60,686 bases of DNA from Victivallales bacterium (GCA_017963875.1 JAGCTA010000370.1:1-60686), one strand, 5' to 3'; shown: positions 35,921 to 44,710, counted from the stretch's first letter. Notes: generated from the letters alone by a model not told the origin. Program-made: numbers and translations.

Positions 35921-36010
35921 ACATCAAGCCAATGAATCTGAAGACAAGATTCTCTCCATCAATGACTCTGTCCTTAAAAGGGGAATACCCAATGGGATGC
36001 ATGAAACAAA

Positions 36011-36057
36011 TGGGACAAGTGGAACCGTTCCATTTGTCCACAGTTCCATTTGTCCCA
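36011..36057 (+). terminator. Hairpin after recD
   Basis: TGGGACAAGTGGAAC (36011-36025) pairs with GTTCCATTTGTCCCA (36043-36057) over 15 positions with one G-U. The loop contains another GTTCCATTTGTCC, so two alternative hairpins are possible. The next bases are ATAAAATCG, with no long T-run, so termination is likely but not certain. This and the repeat at 36089 account for the 335-base gap after recD. Confidence 0.5.
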
Positions 36058-36088
36058 ATAAAATCGTTTTGGATAGACTCTATTCCAC

Positions 36089-36245
36089 ATAAGGGTAGGT
36101 AATTGCAACAAAGCCATGACGGCAGTGCAAAGACCCCGAAGGGGTCAAATATCAGTAACCCCAGGTTGAGCGAAGCGAAACCTGGGGGAAAGCCGACATC
36201 AAAGAATTCCGACCTCGTCGATGTCGAACCTACCCTTTAGGGAAA
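36089..36245. repeat. Dispersed palindromic repeat, copy 2
   Basis: 157 bp, matching the copy inside lgt (714-868). Near its ends it has a 10-bp perfect inverted repeat, AAGGGTAGGT (36091-36100) and ACCTACCCTT (36228-36237). Inside are three further hairpins: GACCCC/GGGGTC with loop GAA, CCCCAGGTT/AACCTGGGG with an 11-base loop, and CGACATC/GATGTCG. It lies between the convergent recD and EIIA-fusion genes, ten bases from the latter's stop codon, and may act as a two-way terminator. Confidence 0.85.
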
Positions 36246-36255
36246 GGCTTCAGAA

Positions 36256-36963
36256 TTATTCGTAATCCTCTGCGGGAACCTTATTTAGAAAACTCGCTCT
36301 TTCGTGTTCCATAACCGCCTTGTAAATCTCTTCTGGAGCCGTGCTCTTCATGCAGGTCTTGATAAAACTATCGTCTTTCAGAAGATTCGCAAGTGCACTC
36401 ATGAGATGGAGGTGCAAATCAATATTCTGCGAACAAAGCAAGAAGAACATGTGGACGGGCTTGTTGTCTGCCGCGCCAAATTCAATGCCTTTCTTTGAAT
36501 AACCATAAACGATGCATCCAGGAATCTGAAGCGTTGAAATCGGATCGCGCGGATGTGGAACAGCAATGCCTTTTCCGACAGCAGTGGAGCAGAGATGCTC
36601 ACGCGCCTGGCACTTCTCCTGAAGGTCGCGGACATCAAGCACCAATTCATTGAAAATATGAGGAGAGGTGAGTTCCTCAATCACCGACTCTGGATCCGTG
36701 CTCTTGAGATTCATGAACATGCGGTTCACATTCATGGTACGGGAAACAGGAAAACCTGTCTGCGCACGCGTAATCTCATTTACCATCGGCGATTCCTCGC
36801 TGGAAACCGAAGATGGAAAGAAAATCTTGTCAATCTGACTGCCGTTAAAGCGCCACTGGCCGCCAATCTTCGTCCCTTCAATCTGACCATTGTCCTTCAT
36901 GCGAAGAATCGTCCGCTCATTCACCTTCAGATGCTCTGCCAATTCTTTTAATGTTAAAATCAT
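36256..36963 (-). CDS. PTS EIIA domain fused to a helix-turn-helix
   Basis: 235 residues. The N-terminal ~50 residues form an excisionase/MerR-like DNA-binding domain (LTLKELAEHLKVNERTILRM, then KIGGQWRF). A linker follows, then a fructose/nitrogen-type EIIA domain (about residues 85-230) with the phospho-acceptor His137 in GIAVPHPR. EIIA-Ntr proteins take phosphate from HPr/NPr and regulate partners. Here the fusion suggests that the phosphorylated state controls DNA binding directly, which is inference. No EI, HPr or sugar EIIBC gene is nearby. A good promoter lies about 95 bases upstream of the start. Confidence 0.87.
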   Translation of the reverse strand: MILTLKELAEHLKVNERTILRMKDNGQIEGTKIGGQWRFNGSQIDKIFFPSSVSSEESPMVNEITRAQTGFPVSRTMNVNRMFMNLKSTDPESVIEELTSPHIFNELVLDVRDLQEKCQAREHLCSTAVGKGIAVPHPRDPISTLQIPGCIVYGYSKKGIEFGAADNKPVHMFFLLCSQNIDLHLHLMSALANLLKDDSFIKTCMKSTAPEEIYKAVMEHERASFLNKVPAEDYE

Positions 36964-37057
36964 GTTCCTTTCCTCTTTCTGTCTAAATCAAAGACTCACA
37001 CCTGACAATTCAGGACATTAAATTATGACAAATCATGACAATTTCGCTTTTTATTAG

Positions 37058-37085
37058 ACAATACCGTAATATTTGAATTTGTCAA
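37058..37085 (-). promoter_or_regulatory. Candidate promoter of the EIIA/HTH gene
   Basis: On the minus strand TTGACA (37085-37080) and TATTGT (37063-37058) are 16 bases apart, the same boxes and spacing as at 18083. The leader would be roughly 90 bases. The rest of the 200-base gap (36964-37163) is very A+T-rich, with no other feature seen. Confidence 0.5.
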
Positions 37086-37163
37086 GTAAATTCTTATTTT
37101 TTTTAAGATAATACTCTAAAATTCAGAAAAGAAAAACATAACCTGCTCTGAAACAATATCAAA

Positions 37164-38456
37164 TCACCGTTTCTGAAGTTCTTCATACCATGAGAGGAAT
37201 TTCTCTGCCTGCCGTTCCAAAGAGAACATTGCCCCACGTTCCGCTGCTGCCATCTTCATGCCAGCACAAACGTCATCATTCAATATTTTCAACGTTGATT
37301 GTACAAAATCCTCTGGAGTCTTTGCCAAAAAACCACTGATTCCATCGCTGATTTGCTCAGTAATACCTCCGACAGGCGAAGCGACGACGGGCGTGCCACA
37401 TGCCATGGCTTCCGTTACTGTCTTTCCAAAAGCCTCGGCTTTTGCCGCATGCCAGAACACATCCGCCGCACGATAAGCATCAGCCATTTTTTCCATATCA
37501 GAAATATATCCCATGCAGCGTAGATTCGCCAAATATTTATTCGATGGAGCATCAATTCCGATGCACAGAAACAGCATATCAGGACAATGTGCAGCCAATT
37601 TCTCCATTGCGCTCCAGAGAGTCGTCGCATCCTTAAACAAACTTTTTCTGGCTGCTGCGGCAAAAAGCACGACTTTACAATCCATGGGGATTTCCAGATG
37701 TTGGCGCGCCTTCAAGCGGTCACCTGGGCAGAAGACATGCGTGTCAATGCCATTTGGGATGACCTTGCAATCCAGATGGCTTAACTTGGACTGCGATACT
37801 TGCGTTGCCATCCATTCAGACGGAACGGCAAGATGGACTCCAGCATGAGTGAAAACCTCTGCCTTCTGGCGCAGATTCTCAGATGTTCGGTCTTTTCTGC
37901 ACGCAGGATAGACGAAAAGATTCGGACAATTCCCGCAACCTTCACGCCAACGTCCGCAATCAAGTGAATAGGCGCAGTGCCCCGTCAGTGCCCAAGTGTC
38001 TCTTAAATTGACGATAATCGGGCAGATTTTAGCGTAGTCCTCCAACACCGTAATGTCGAAATACCACCCATGAAGATTATGGCAGTGAATGACATCAGGT
38101 CTCCATGGAAGAATACCAGGCAGTTGATGACAGCCACGGAAATCCGTTTCATCATAACCTGCAAGGAATTGTTTCAGACGTTTAGGCGATGCGAGTCTGT
38201 CCAGCGCCCTTGTCAAGGGAAACATCCCTTTTATCTTTCGATTGTATTTTCTAAGGGCATTGCTCACTGCTAGAAGTGGCCACCCCAGACCGTATGCCAC
38301 ACGAGGGATCTCAATCACGCCATCATCATCAGAGAACTTCTGTCCCACAGCCAGCAGCGAACCATGCCCAGCCCTTTCATATTGTTTGAAAAGGTTCCAG
38401 GCTGAACCTTCGGCCCCGCCCCCTCGGTCTGCCGTGTTGATCTGAAGGATGTTCAT
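37164..38456 (-). CDS. GT4-type glycosyltransferase
   Basis: 430 residues. The start MNILQINTADRGGGAEGSAW is the usual Rossmann opening of family-4 glycosyltransferases, with the Gly-rich donor loop. The C-terminal half has VIPNGIDTHVF, then EAFGKTVTEAMACGTPVVAS, the GT4 E-x7-E-type donor-binding region. Such enzymes transfer a sugar from a nucleotide sugar to a glycan. The ATG (38456) overlaps the TGA of the upstream asparagine-synthetase-like gene (ATGA), so the two are translationally coupled. Longer frames exist upstream but would overlap that gene deeply. Likely role: a surface glycan or glycoconjugate. Confidence 0.9.
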   Translation of the reverse strand: MNILQINTADRGGGAEGSAWNLFKQYERAGHGSLLAVGQKFSDDDGVIEIPRVAYGLGWPLLAVSNALRKYNRKIKGMFPLTRALDRLASPKRLKQFLAGYDETDFRGCHQLPGILPWRPDVIHCHNLHGWYFDITVLEDYAKICPIIVNLRDTWALTGHCAYSLDCGRWREGCGNCPNLFVYPACRKDRTSENLRQKAEVFTHAGVHLAVPSEWMATQVSQSKLSHLDCKVIPNGIDTHVFCPGDRLKARQHLEIPMDCKVVLFAAAARKSLFKDATTLWSAMEKLAAHCPDMLFLCIGIDAPSNKYLANLRCMGYISDMEKMADAYRAADVFWHAAKAEAFGKTVTEAMACGTPVVASPVGGITEQISDGISGFLAKTPEDFVQSTLKILNDDVCAGMKMAAAERGAMFSLERQAEKFLSWYEELQKR

Positions 38457-40120
38457 CGCACGTCCGTGATTTTCCTTGCCATCATCCATTCCACTAGAAT
38501 GAAACGCGACCACAGTGGATAATCCCATGGTTGCAAGGACGGCAGCCTTTCGGACCAATTCAGGAGAAATTGCTTTTGAAACAGCATTTTCGCACACGGA
38601 GAAGCGAAAGCCGTGCGTGCTCTTGGAAGCAACGAACCGCCAAGCCATGACAGCAGGGGCATTTCGAAACCATGCTTGACGCCCAGCCGAACCTCTTCTG
38701 GCAATTCAGCCTTGAATGCATCAGTAAAAATAGCCTTGGCACGACCGTCTCGAATCTTATAATCCAACGGCATACTGAATGCCATCACAGCGATTTGTTC
38801 ATCCAAAAGAGGCGATACTGGTGTAATCTGATTGACTGCCGACTGCAGAAACGCATCCCGCAGCAACGTATGCTCCATATCCAGTTCAATATCGAAACGT
38901 GCGAGTAGTTCTGCAAAATCCTCTGTGTCATTCACGAAATCCCTGCATCTTTCCAGCCATGATACAGGCTTCGCATTTTCATGAAACAGGTCTGGATTCA
39001 TAAAAGACCGTTTGCCTTTGTCATACGCTTGGGCACGGATGCATTCAAGCATTTCTGCCTTCGTCAGGAAAGGCAACATTAGATTATGCCTGAAACGATT
39101 TGGCAACAAGCGCATCAACGGCCTGAACACACACAGTTTTCCGCTTAGACCCATAGCGCGAAGACGCCTTCTGAAATGTGGATATCCCGCAAAAAACTCA
39201 TCCCCACCAAGACCAGTCAGGACATCCTTTGCGCCGCACTCATGACATGCCTTCGTGGCAAAGTACATGTTGAATCCGTCTCGGCTTGGCTGGTCCATTG
39301 CTTTGATGAACTTGCTGAAATGCTTTGCCGCATCCCTGTCCGAAATGGTGACATAGCGTGCATCTGCCTCAAAATGCTCAGCCAAGCCTTTTGCACGAGC
39401 CGTTTCATCATACGACTGATGACGCCGCTCGTAACCAAGAGTCAGCGTTGGGACATGCTTCCGCTGGATACTCAGCGCGGCGAGAAGCACAGAAGAATCC
39501 ACCCCACCCGATAACAGCAGCCGTGCATTCGTCATTTCAATCCCTGTCAAAGACTCCAATATGGCCTCACGCAACCGTGAAGTCATCTCCTCATATCCAA
39601 CCCCCACGAAAGATGCGTCAGACTCAAGTCGCCACCAGCGTCTTACGGCAATGGATTTTGATTCCAAATTGAATTCGAGCAATTCCCCTGGCCTCAGACT
39701 ATGGACACCTTTGATCATTGTGTTTGGCTGAGGAACTACGCCCAGCGTCAGATAATCCCAAACAGCCTGAAGATTTGCTGTCCGTGAAACAACTCCCTTG
39801 TCCATAAACTCGTCTGTTCGGCTTCCGAAGGCAAGTCCGTTGGGGATTTCAGCGTAATACAAAGGAATCGTACCAAATCTGTCACGGCAAAGAATCAGAC
39901 GATTGCCATCCATGTCAAAGACAGCGATGGCAAAACACCCCTTCAAATGCGTTGGATAATCCATACCCCAACGAAGAAAAGACGCCATGATGACATCTTC
40001 AGTCTTCTGTGAATCACAATCCAGTTCCTTCGCCAGAGCATTCACATTCACAATCGTACCATCTGCCACGGTAAAATTACCATTATCGATTCCATTTGCG
40101 GTGACTAGATGTAAATTCAT
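38453..40120 (-). CDS. Asparagine-synthetase-like ligase without N-terminal Cys
   Basis: 555 residues. The synthetase domain is complete, with PP-loop LLLSGGVDSSVLLAAL (near residues 205-220) and the later DVLTGLGGDEFFAGYPHF block. The N-terminal glutaminase domain is cut short. It starts at NLHLVTANGI, and the first recognisable block is the region just before LKGCFAIAVFDMDG and CRDRFGTIPLYYAE. The usual MCGI start and roughly the first 60 residues are absent, so it has no nucleophilic Cys to release ammonia from glutamine. Only 17 bases separate it from the upstream gene, so nothing is hidden there. It may use free ammonia or another amine, as lasso-peptide cyclases and beta-lactam synthetases do. 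GAGGGAG precedes the ATG. Confidence 0.85.
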   Translation of the reverse strand: MNLHLVTANGIDNGNFTVADGTIVNVNALAKELDCDSQKTEDVIMASFLRWGMDYPTHLKGCFAIAVFDMDGNRLILCRDRFGTIPLYYAEIPNGLAFGSRTDEFMDKGVVSRTANLQAVWDYLTLGVVPQPNTMIKGVHSLRPGELLEFNLESKSIAVRRWWRLESDASFVGVGYEEMTSRLREAILESLTGIEMTNARLLLSGGVDSSVLLAALSIQRKHVPTLTLGYERRHQSYDETARAKGLAEHFEADARYVTISDRDAAKHFSKFIKAMDQPSRDGFNMYFATKACHECGAKDVLTGLGGDEFFAGYPHFRRRLRAMGLSGKLCVFRPLMRLLPNRFRHNLMLPFLTKAEMLECIRAQAYDKGKRSFMNPDLFHENAKPVSWLERCRDFVNDTEDFAELLARFDIELDMEHTLLRDAFLQSAVNQITPVSPLLDEQIAVMAFSMPLDYKIRDGRAKAIFTDAFKAELPEEVRLGVKHGFEMPLLSWLGGSLLPRARTAFASPCAKMLFQKQFLLNWSERLPSLQPWDYPLWSRFILVEWMMARKITDVR

Positions 40121-40137
40121 GGTAATACTCCCTCAAA

Positions 40138-40647
40138 TCAAAGGTTGTCAGAGGCTTCTAAAATATCCTTGCAAACGACGTCCGCATCTGGCAAAGGGTC
40201 ACGAATCCCGTATGTGACCTGAATCGCCTTAATTCCAAAGGCCTTCGCCATCTTCATGTCTCCCTCGCTGTCACCTATCATGACACTGTTTTTCAAATCG
40301 ATGTCATAGTCCTTGCACGCCTGTTCAAGCATCCCCGTCCCTGGTTTTCTGCAATGGCAATGTTCATCTGGACGGTGCGGGCAAAAATATATTTTTTCAA
40401 ATTTAACGCCTTCTTCCCCCAGTAGTTCGCATAGCCTTGCATGAATTGCGTTCAGAGTCTCAAGAGTAAAGTATCCACGTCCGATACCCGATTGATTTGT
40501 AACCAAGATAAGCGTATAGCCCTTGTCCATCAACGCCCTCATCCCCTTCATGGCATTTGGGAGGAATTCAATGCCATCTGGTGTATCAAGATAGTCTTTA
40601 TTTATGATAATCGTATCATCACGATCAATAAAGATAACCTTCATCAT
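40138..40647 (-). CDS. gmhB: HAD-IIIA phosphatase, GmhB/HisB-N-like
   Basis: 169 residues. Motif I is IFIDRDDTI (normally DRDGT, so Gly is replaced by Asp), followed by VTNQSGIGRG and the zinc loop CPHRPDEHCHCRKP, then the MIGDSEGDM acidic motif. These are the features of D-glycero-D-manno-heptose-1,7-bisphosphate 7-phosphatase and related histidinol-phosphatases. The gene context with a glycosyltransferase favours a heptose or other sugar-bisphosphate. AGGAGA lies 6 bases before ATG 40647, which is preferred over an in-frame GTG at 40668. It is followed by the ligase gene after 17 bases. Confidence 0.88.
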   Translation of the reverse strand: MMKVIFIDRDDTIIINKDYLDTPDGIEFLPNAMKGMRALMDKGYTLILVTNQSGIGRGYFTLETLNAIHARLCELLGEEGVKFEKIYFCPHRPDEHCHCRKPGTGMLEQACKDYDIDLKNSVMIGDSEGDMKMAKAFGIKAIQVTYGIRDPLPDADVVCKDILEASDNL

Positions 40648-40694
40648 TCCTATTCTCCTGTCAAACACTCAGGTTTACAAAATTCGTTCAATTA

Positions 40695-42029
40695 TTATTT
40701 CCCTATGCAGAATTTTGAGAAAATCGCCTCCAGGACATCTGGCTCGACTTCTCGCCCGATAATTCTCCCCAAAGCCTTGACTGCGCCTCGCAAGCCTATA
40801 GCCGCCAACTCCCATTCCTCTGCATGAAACTGCCTTGCCACACCAGCCAAAGCGCTTCCCGCCTCCGACAGCAGTGCCGCATGACGCGCAGCGACCGCGA
40901 CATCACGCCCACATTCGATTGACATCGACACCCCAGCCAGTCGTTCAATGGCTTCATACAACCCGTCCATTCCCTCACCCGTCAGCGCACTGATACGAAT
41001 CGCCTCAGACGGCATTGTCTGAATAGACCCTACATCCGTCTTGTTCGCCACAAGCAGCAACCTGCCTCGGATGTTCCAGTTGGGCCATGCCTGGACATCG
41101 TATGGAATCGTTGCATCGAAAACCCAAAGCACGACATCTGCATCCATTGCGCTTTCCTTGGCTCGCTCCATTCCATTACGTTCGATGACATCTCCGCCTT
41201 CACGGATGCCAGCGGTATCGATGAGCCTTATTGGCAATCCACGAACCGAAACAAACTCCTCAATGGTATCCCGCGTCGTCCCAGGGATATCCGTGACAAT
41301 GGCTCGTTCACGCCCGAGAATGGCATTAAGCAGGCTGGATTTTCCCACATTCGGCAGTCCCGTAATTGCCATGGTCAAACCGCCACGAAGGATTTCGCCC
41401 GCACGCCGCGTCTCCAACATCTTTGCAATATCACTCTGAACCTGCTCCACATCCTGAACCATGTTATCGGGCTTCCGCCAATCCAGTTCCTCCTCTGGGA
41501 AATCCAGCCTCGACTCGATTTCCGCAAGTAAGTCAGAAAGAATTTGATAAGCATTTCCAACGCTTTTCCCCAAAAGTCCTTTGAGTTGCCGTCCAGCCAT
41601 CCGAAGTGCCGCAGTGCTACCCGCCCCGATAACATCCGCCACGGCCTCAGCCTGCGTTAAATCCAAACGTCCGTTCAAAAATGCCCTTTTGGTGAATTCA
41701 CCAGGCTCCGCCATACGGCATCCAGCATCAATAAGCGCTTCAAGCACAAGCCGCACACACAACGCGCCACCGTGGCATTGCAACTCCACGACATCTTCGC
41801 CCGTATAACTGTGCGGTCCAGGCATTTTCACGGCAAGGCATTCCGCATCAAGCACCTTGCCATCGCATCCCATCGCTTCTCCAAGCATCATCATCCGTGG
41901 TGAAACCGTACTCAATGGTTGACGCCCATGCCAGACACGACCGCACAATTCCACCGCCTCATCTCCGCTTACACGAATGATTCCAACTGCGCCGCCAAGG
42001 GCGGTCGTTATGGCGCAAATCGCATCCAT
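40695..42029 (-). CDS. mnmE: tRNA modification GTPase MnmE
   Basis: 444 residues. MnmE works with MnmG to put the carboxymethylaminomethyl group on the wobble uridine of several tRNAs. The N-terminal formyl-THF-binding domain begins MDAICAITTALGG. The inserted G domain has GLPNVGKSSLLNAILG, DIPGTTRD and NKTD. The C-terminus ends with the diagnostic FCIGK. ATG 42029 is preferred over codons overlapping the upstream permease. It lies 4 bases after the permease stop, so the two are co-transcribed. Confidence 0.95.
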   Translation of the reverse strand: MDAICAITTALGGAVGIIRVSGDEAVELCGRVWHGRQPLSTVSPRMMMLGEAMGCDGKVLDAECLAVKMPGPHSYTGEDVVELQCHGGALCVRLVLEALIDAGCRMAEPGEFTKRAFLNGRLDLTQAEAVADVIGAGSTAALRMAGRQLKGLLGKSVGNAYQILSDLLAEIESRLDFPEEELDWRKPDNMVQDVEQVQSDIAKMLETRRAGEILRGGLTMAITGLPNVGKSSLLNAILGRERAIVTDIPGTTRDTIEEFVSVRGLPIRLIDTAGIREGGDVIERNGMERAKESAMDADVVLWVFDATIPYDVQAWPNWNIRGRLLLVANKTDVGSIQTMPSEAIRISALTGEGMDGLYEAIERLAGVSMSIECGRDVAVAARHAALLSEAGSALAGVARQFHAEEWELAAIGLRGAVKALGRIIGREVEPDVLEAIFSKFCIGK

Positions 42030-42033
42030 GACG

Positions 42034-43731
42034 CTATACCCTGAACATGGCACCCAGTTTTTTACCCAGCAGACAGGATGCCGTAAGCAACGATGCGCCT
42101 AGGAACACCATTGTCCAAAGCCCCAGTGCCGAAGCAAGCATAGGCCCTTGACCAAGCAGCGATGACAAATCATAAATGGCTTTGGTAATCGGATAGAACG
42201 CCGCTTTCTGAGCAAGAATCAACGAATCGGAAACCTCCAGCATGGAAAAACTAAACGCCAGAATACCGCCCGCGATCAGATTCGCGGTAATCAAAGGCAT
42301 GGTAATCCGTCTAAAGCATGTTATCGGATTGGCACCAAGCGATGCCGCCGCCTCCTCGTAACTCACGCTCGTCTGCTGAAGCCCCGCCACCGCAGAACGA
42401 ACGACATACGGCAGACGACGCACAGCATACGAGACAACTAGAAGCACCGTCGGATTCTTAATGGGATCGAAGCAATGGAACAGATTTCCTTTCAGCGACA
42501 ACGTCAGATAGCCGAAAGCCAGAACGAGACCTGGAACCGCCAGCGGAAGCATTATCAACGTATCCAAAAGCCACCCGATACGACCTTTGCCACGCACAAT
42601 CACGACGGCTGAGAAAATGCCCAGAGCCATGGCTACGATGACAGCCAGGAGAGCATACCGCAAACTGTTCACAATACTTGGAACCGTCAGGCTGTGGCCT
42701 AGCGCGGCCTCAAAATGCGCGGTTGTCAAAGCACTTGGCAAAATCGTCTGATACCAACTATTGCCAATAGCCAATCCCAGAACTCCCAGATGGGGCAGGA
42801 GGCTGAATGCCCCAAGGGCTCCAAAGACACAGGTGACACCCACGGCTTTCATTCCATGCAATCTGACGATGGCATTTGCACGGCCTGCCTTCGACATCAT
42901 GGCATAACTCTTGCGACCGAAAAGGACTTTCGCCAAAACATAGAACACCGTTGAGAAAAACATCATGACAGCCACCAGCGCGTATGGCATCGGATTCGTC
43001 TCAAGGTCATTGATGCCATTGAAAATCTGGACTGCGGTGCAACGTCCGTAATTGAACATCAATGGAGTGCCCAGTTCCGTGAATGCCCAGATGAAAACAA
43101 GGGAACCTCCCGCAAACACGCCTGGAAGAATCAGCGGGAGAAGTACTTTGCGGAAACGCCTGAAACCTGTGCAACCCAGGTCGGCGGCAGCCTCCAACAA
43201 CATCGGGTCAACATTTGCGAAACTCGCCACGATATTCAAATACAAAATCGGATACAGATGCAATGCCTCCATGATGACAACGCCCCAGAAACCACCTGCA
43301 AACCAGTCTGGACCTGCACCTTCGGCAAAAAGCCCCAAAGCCGTCAAAAGTGAATTGAAAGCGCCGTATCTTCCAAAAATACACTGAATGCCCAGAGCAC
43401 CCACAAAAGGCGCAAGAATCATCGGAAGCAAAAGAGCACCAGTCAAAAAACGCTTTCCCGCAAAATCGTAGCGGTCAGCCAGCCACGCCAGAGGCAAAGC
43501 GATGAGAAGCGAGACAAGTGTCGTAGCGATTGCAAGTCGAAACGCATTCGCAAGTCCCTCTGCATAAACGGGATTGCGAAAAACCTCTTGCAAATAGAAC
43601 AACGTAAATTTGCCGCTGCCCGTATCTGTGATTCCCCCTTTTAGCACATGGAACACAGGCAGGAAGAAAAACAGAATGAAAAACACAATGGTAAAAAACA
43701 GCAAACCCTGATATCCGATTTTCCTAAGCAT
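42034..43731 (-). CDS. Iron/2-aminoethylphosphonate-type ABC permease (fused)
   Basis: 565 residues with about 12 membrane segments in two permease modules. Each has an EAA-type loop: LEAAADLGCTGFRRFRKVLLP in outline (ADLGCTGFRRF) and YEEAAASLGANPITCF. The two-module form is typical of FbpB/ThiP-like import permeases for ferric ions, thiamine or phosphonates. No ATPase or binding-protein gene is adjacent; PotA lies about 9 kb away, for a different permease pair. It must use distant subunits, or the cluster is split. mnmE follows on the same strand. Confidence 0.88.
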   Translation of the reverse strand: MLRKIGYQGLLFFTIVFFILFFFLPVFHVLKGGITDTGSGKFTLFYLQEVFRNPVYAEGLANAFRLAIATTLVSLLIALPLAWLADRYDFAGKRFLTGALLLPMILAPFVGALGIQCIFGRYGAFNSLLTALGLFAEGAGPDWFAGGFWGVVIMEALHLYPILYLNIVASFANVDPMLLEAAADLGCTGFRRFRKVLLPLILPGVFAGGSLVFIWAFTELGTPLMFNYGRCTAVQIFNGINDLETNPMPYALVAVMMFFSTVFYVLAKVLFGRKSYAMMSKAGRANAIVRLHGMKAVGVTCVFGALGAFSLLPHLGVLGLAIGNSWYQTILPSALTTAHFEAALGHSLTVPSIVNSLRYALLAVIVAMALGIFSAVVIVRGKGRIGWLLDTLIMLPLAVPGLVLAFGYLTLSLKGNLFHCFDPIKNPTVLLVVSYAVRRLPYVVRSAVAGLQQTSVSYEEAAASLGANPITCFRRITMPLITANLIAGGILAFSFSMLEVSDSLILAQKAAFYPITKAIYDLSSLLGQGPMLASALGLWTMVFLGASLLTASCLLGKKLGAMFRV

Positions 43732-43819
43732 TTTCCAGCCCCGTTATTTCAAACATTGTTTTTCAACGCATTCAGATTGCATCAATCGTCATCGTATAAT
43801 ATAATGCGTGTCCAATTCT

Positions 43820-43848
43820 TTGCATTTATGCTAATTCATTATTATATT
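43820..43848 (+). promoter_or_regulatory. Candidate promoter of the metallophosphoesterase gene
   Basis: TTGCAT (43820-43825) and TATATT (43843-43848) are 17 bases apart in the divergent, A+T-rich gap 43732-43926. The boxes are only partly matched to consensus. Confidence 0.3.
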
Positions 43849-43926
43849 TTGTTTTTTAATAACTGACATGAAAACTTCCCGAACCTGCTATGCACCGTTC
43901 GTTCATAAAAACACCATCAGAAAAAC

Positions 43927-44664
43927 ATGACTCGATTAGCATTCATCAGCGACATACATTCCAATCTGGAAGCCTTGCAGGCTGTCCTTGCAGACATCCA
44001 GAAGACAGGTGCAGACATGACTATCTGCCTCGGCGACATTGTCGGCTACGGTCCTGACCCACAGGCCTGCGTTGACATCATCCGCGAAAAAGAAATCCAG
44101 ACTGTCATGGGCAACCACGATGAATATGTCACTCTGCTTATGGATCCCCGTGTCGATCGTTTGCGCGATGAAGTAAGGAACTCTGTTGAATGGACGCAGT
44201 CTAAATTGACAATGGATTCATTGACCTGGCTATCGCAACTGCCATATCAGATGGATGCCGAGATATTTGGCATCACGCATGGTTCATACGAAGAAGCCAA
44301 TCATTTTGCCTACTGCAAAGACGAGGAAAGTTTTGAGAAGAATTTCATGGGACAGACACATCAGTTGGCATTCTGCGGTCATTCCCACAGGCCTCTCATC
44401 GGAGTCCAGCGTGGTGACGGAAAAATCTTTGTCGATTACATTAGGGAAGGCACGGTTCCCTCAATGGGAAAAGTCATGATCAATGTCGGCTCAGTCGGTC
44501 AGCCTCGTGACGAAAACCCCCGAGCCTGTGTCCTTTATTATGACTACGAAACACGCAACATCAAGTTGTCCCGCATTGAATACGATGTCAAGACAACGGT
44601 TAACAAAATCCTGAAATCACCGCTAGCCGAGCGTTTTGCAAAACGCCTCGAAGCGGGGAAATAG
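43927..44664 (+). CDS. Calcineurin-like metallophosphoesterase
   Basis: 245 residues. The metal-binding blocks of the YfcE/MJ0936-type phosphodiesterases are present in order: ISDIHSNLEAL, CLGDIVGYGP, VMGNHDE, and later FCGHSHRPL. Two metal ions in the active site cleave phosphodiesters. The substrate may be a small nucleotide or a non-physiological ester; this cannot be told. There is no signal peptide, so it is cytoplasmic. The next gene, a secreted BACON-domain protein, lies 46 bases downstream. Confidence 0.9.
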   Translation: MTRLAFISDIHSNLEALQAVLADIQKTGADMTICLGDIVGYGPDPQACVDIIREKEIQTVMGNHDEYVTLLMDPRVDRLRDEVRNSVEWTQSKLTMDSLTWLSQLPYQMDAEIFGITHGSYEEANHFAYCKDEESFEKNFMGQTHQLAFCGHSHRPLIGVQRGDGKIFVDYIREGTVPSMGKVMINVGSVGQPRDENPRACVLYYDYETRNIKLSRIEYDVKTTVNKILKSPLAERFAKRLEAGK

Positions 44665-44710
44665 CATCTTCTGAATTCAACAACCCTTCGCAAGAAAAAG
44701 GGGAGCAACC

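Noticed and set aside
38457..38648. 64-codon N-terminal extension of the glycosyltransferase
   Set aside because: It overlaps the ligase gene in another frame. The family start, MNILQIN, and the ATGA coupling fit the shorter form.
36964..43731. Lasso-peptide biosynthetic cluster
   Set aside because: The Cys-less AsnB-like enzyme prompted the idea, but no leader-peptidase, recognition-element protein or precursor-peptide gene was found next to it.
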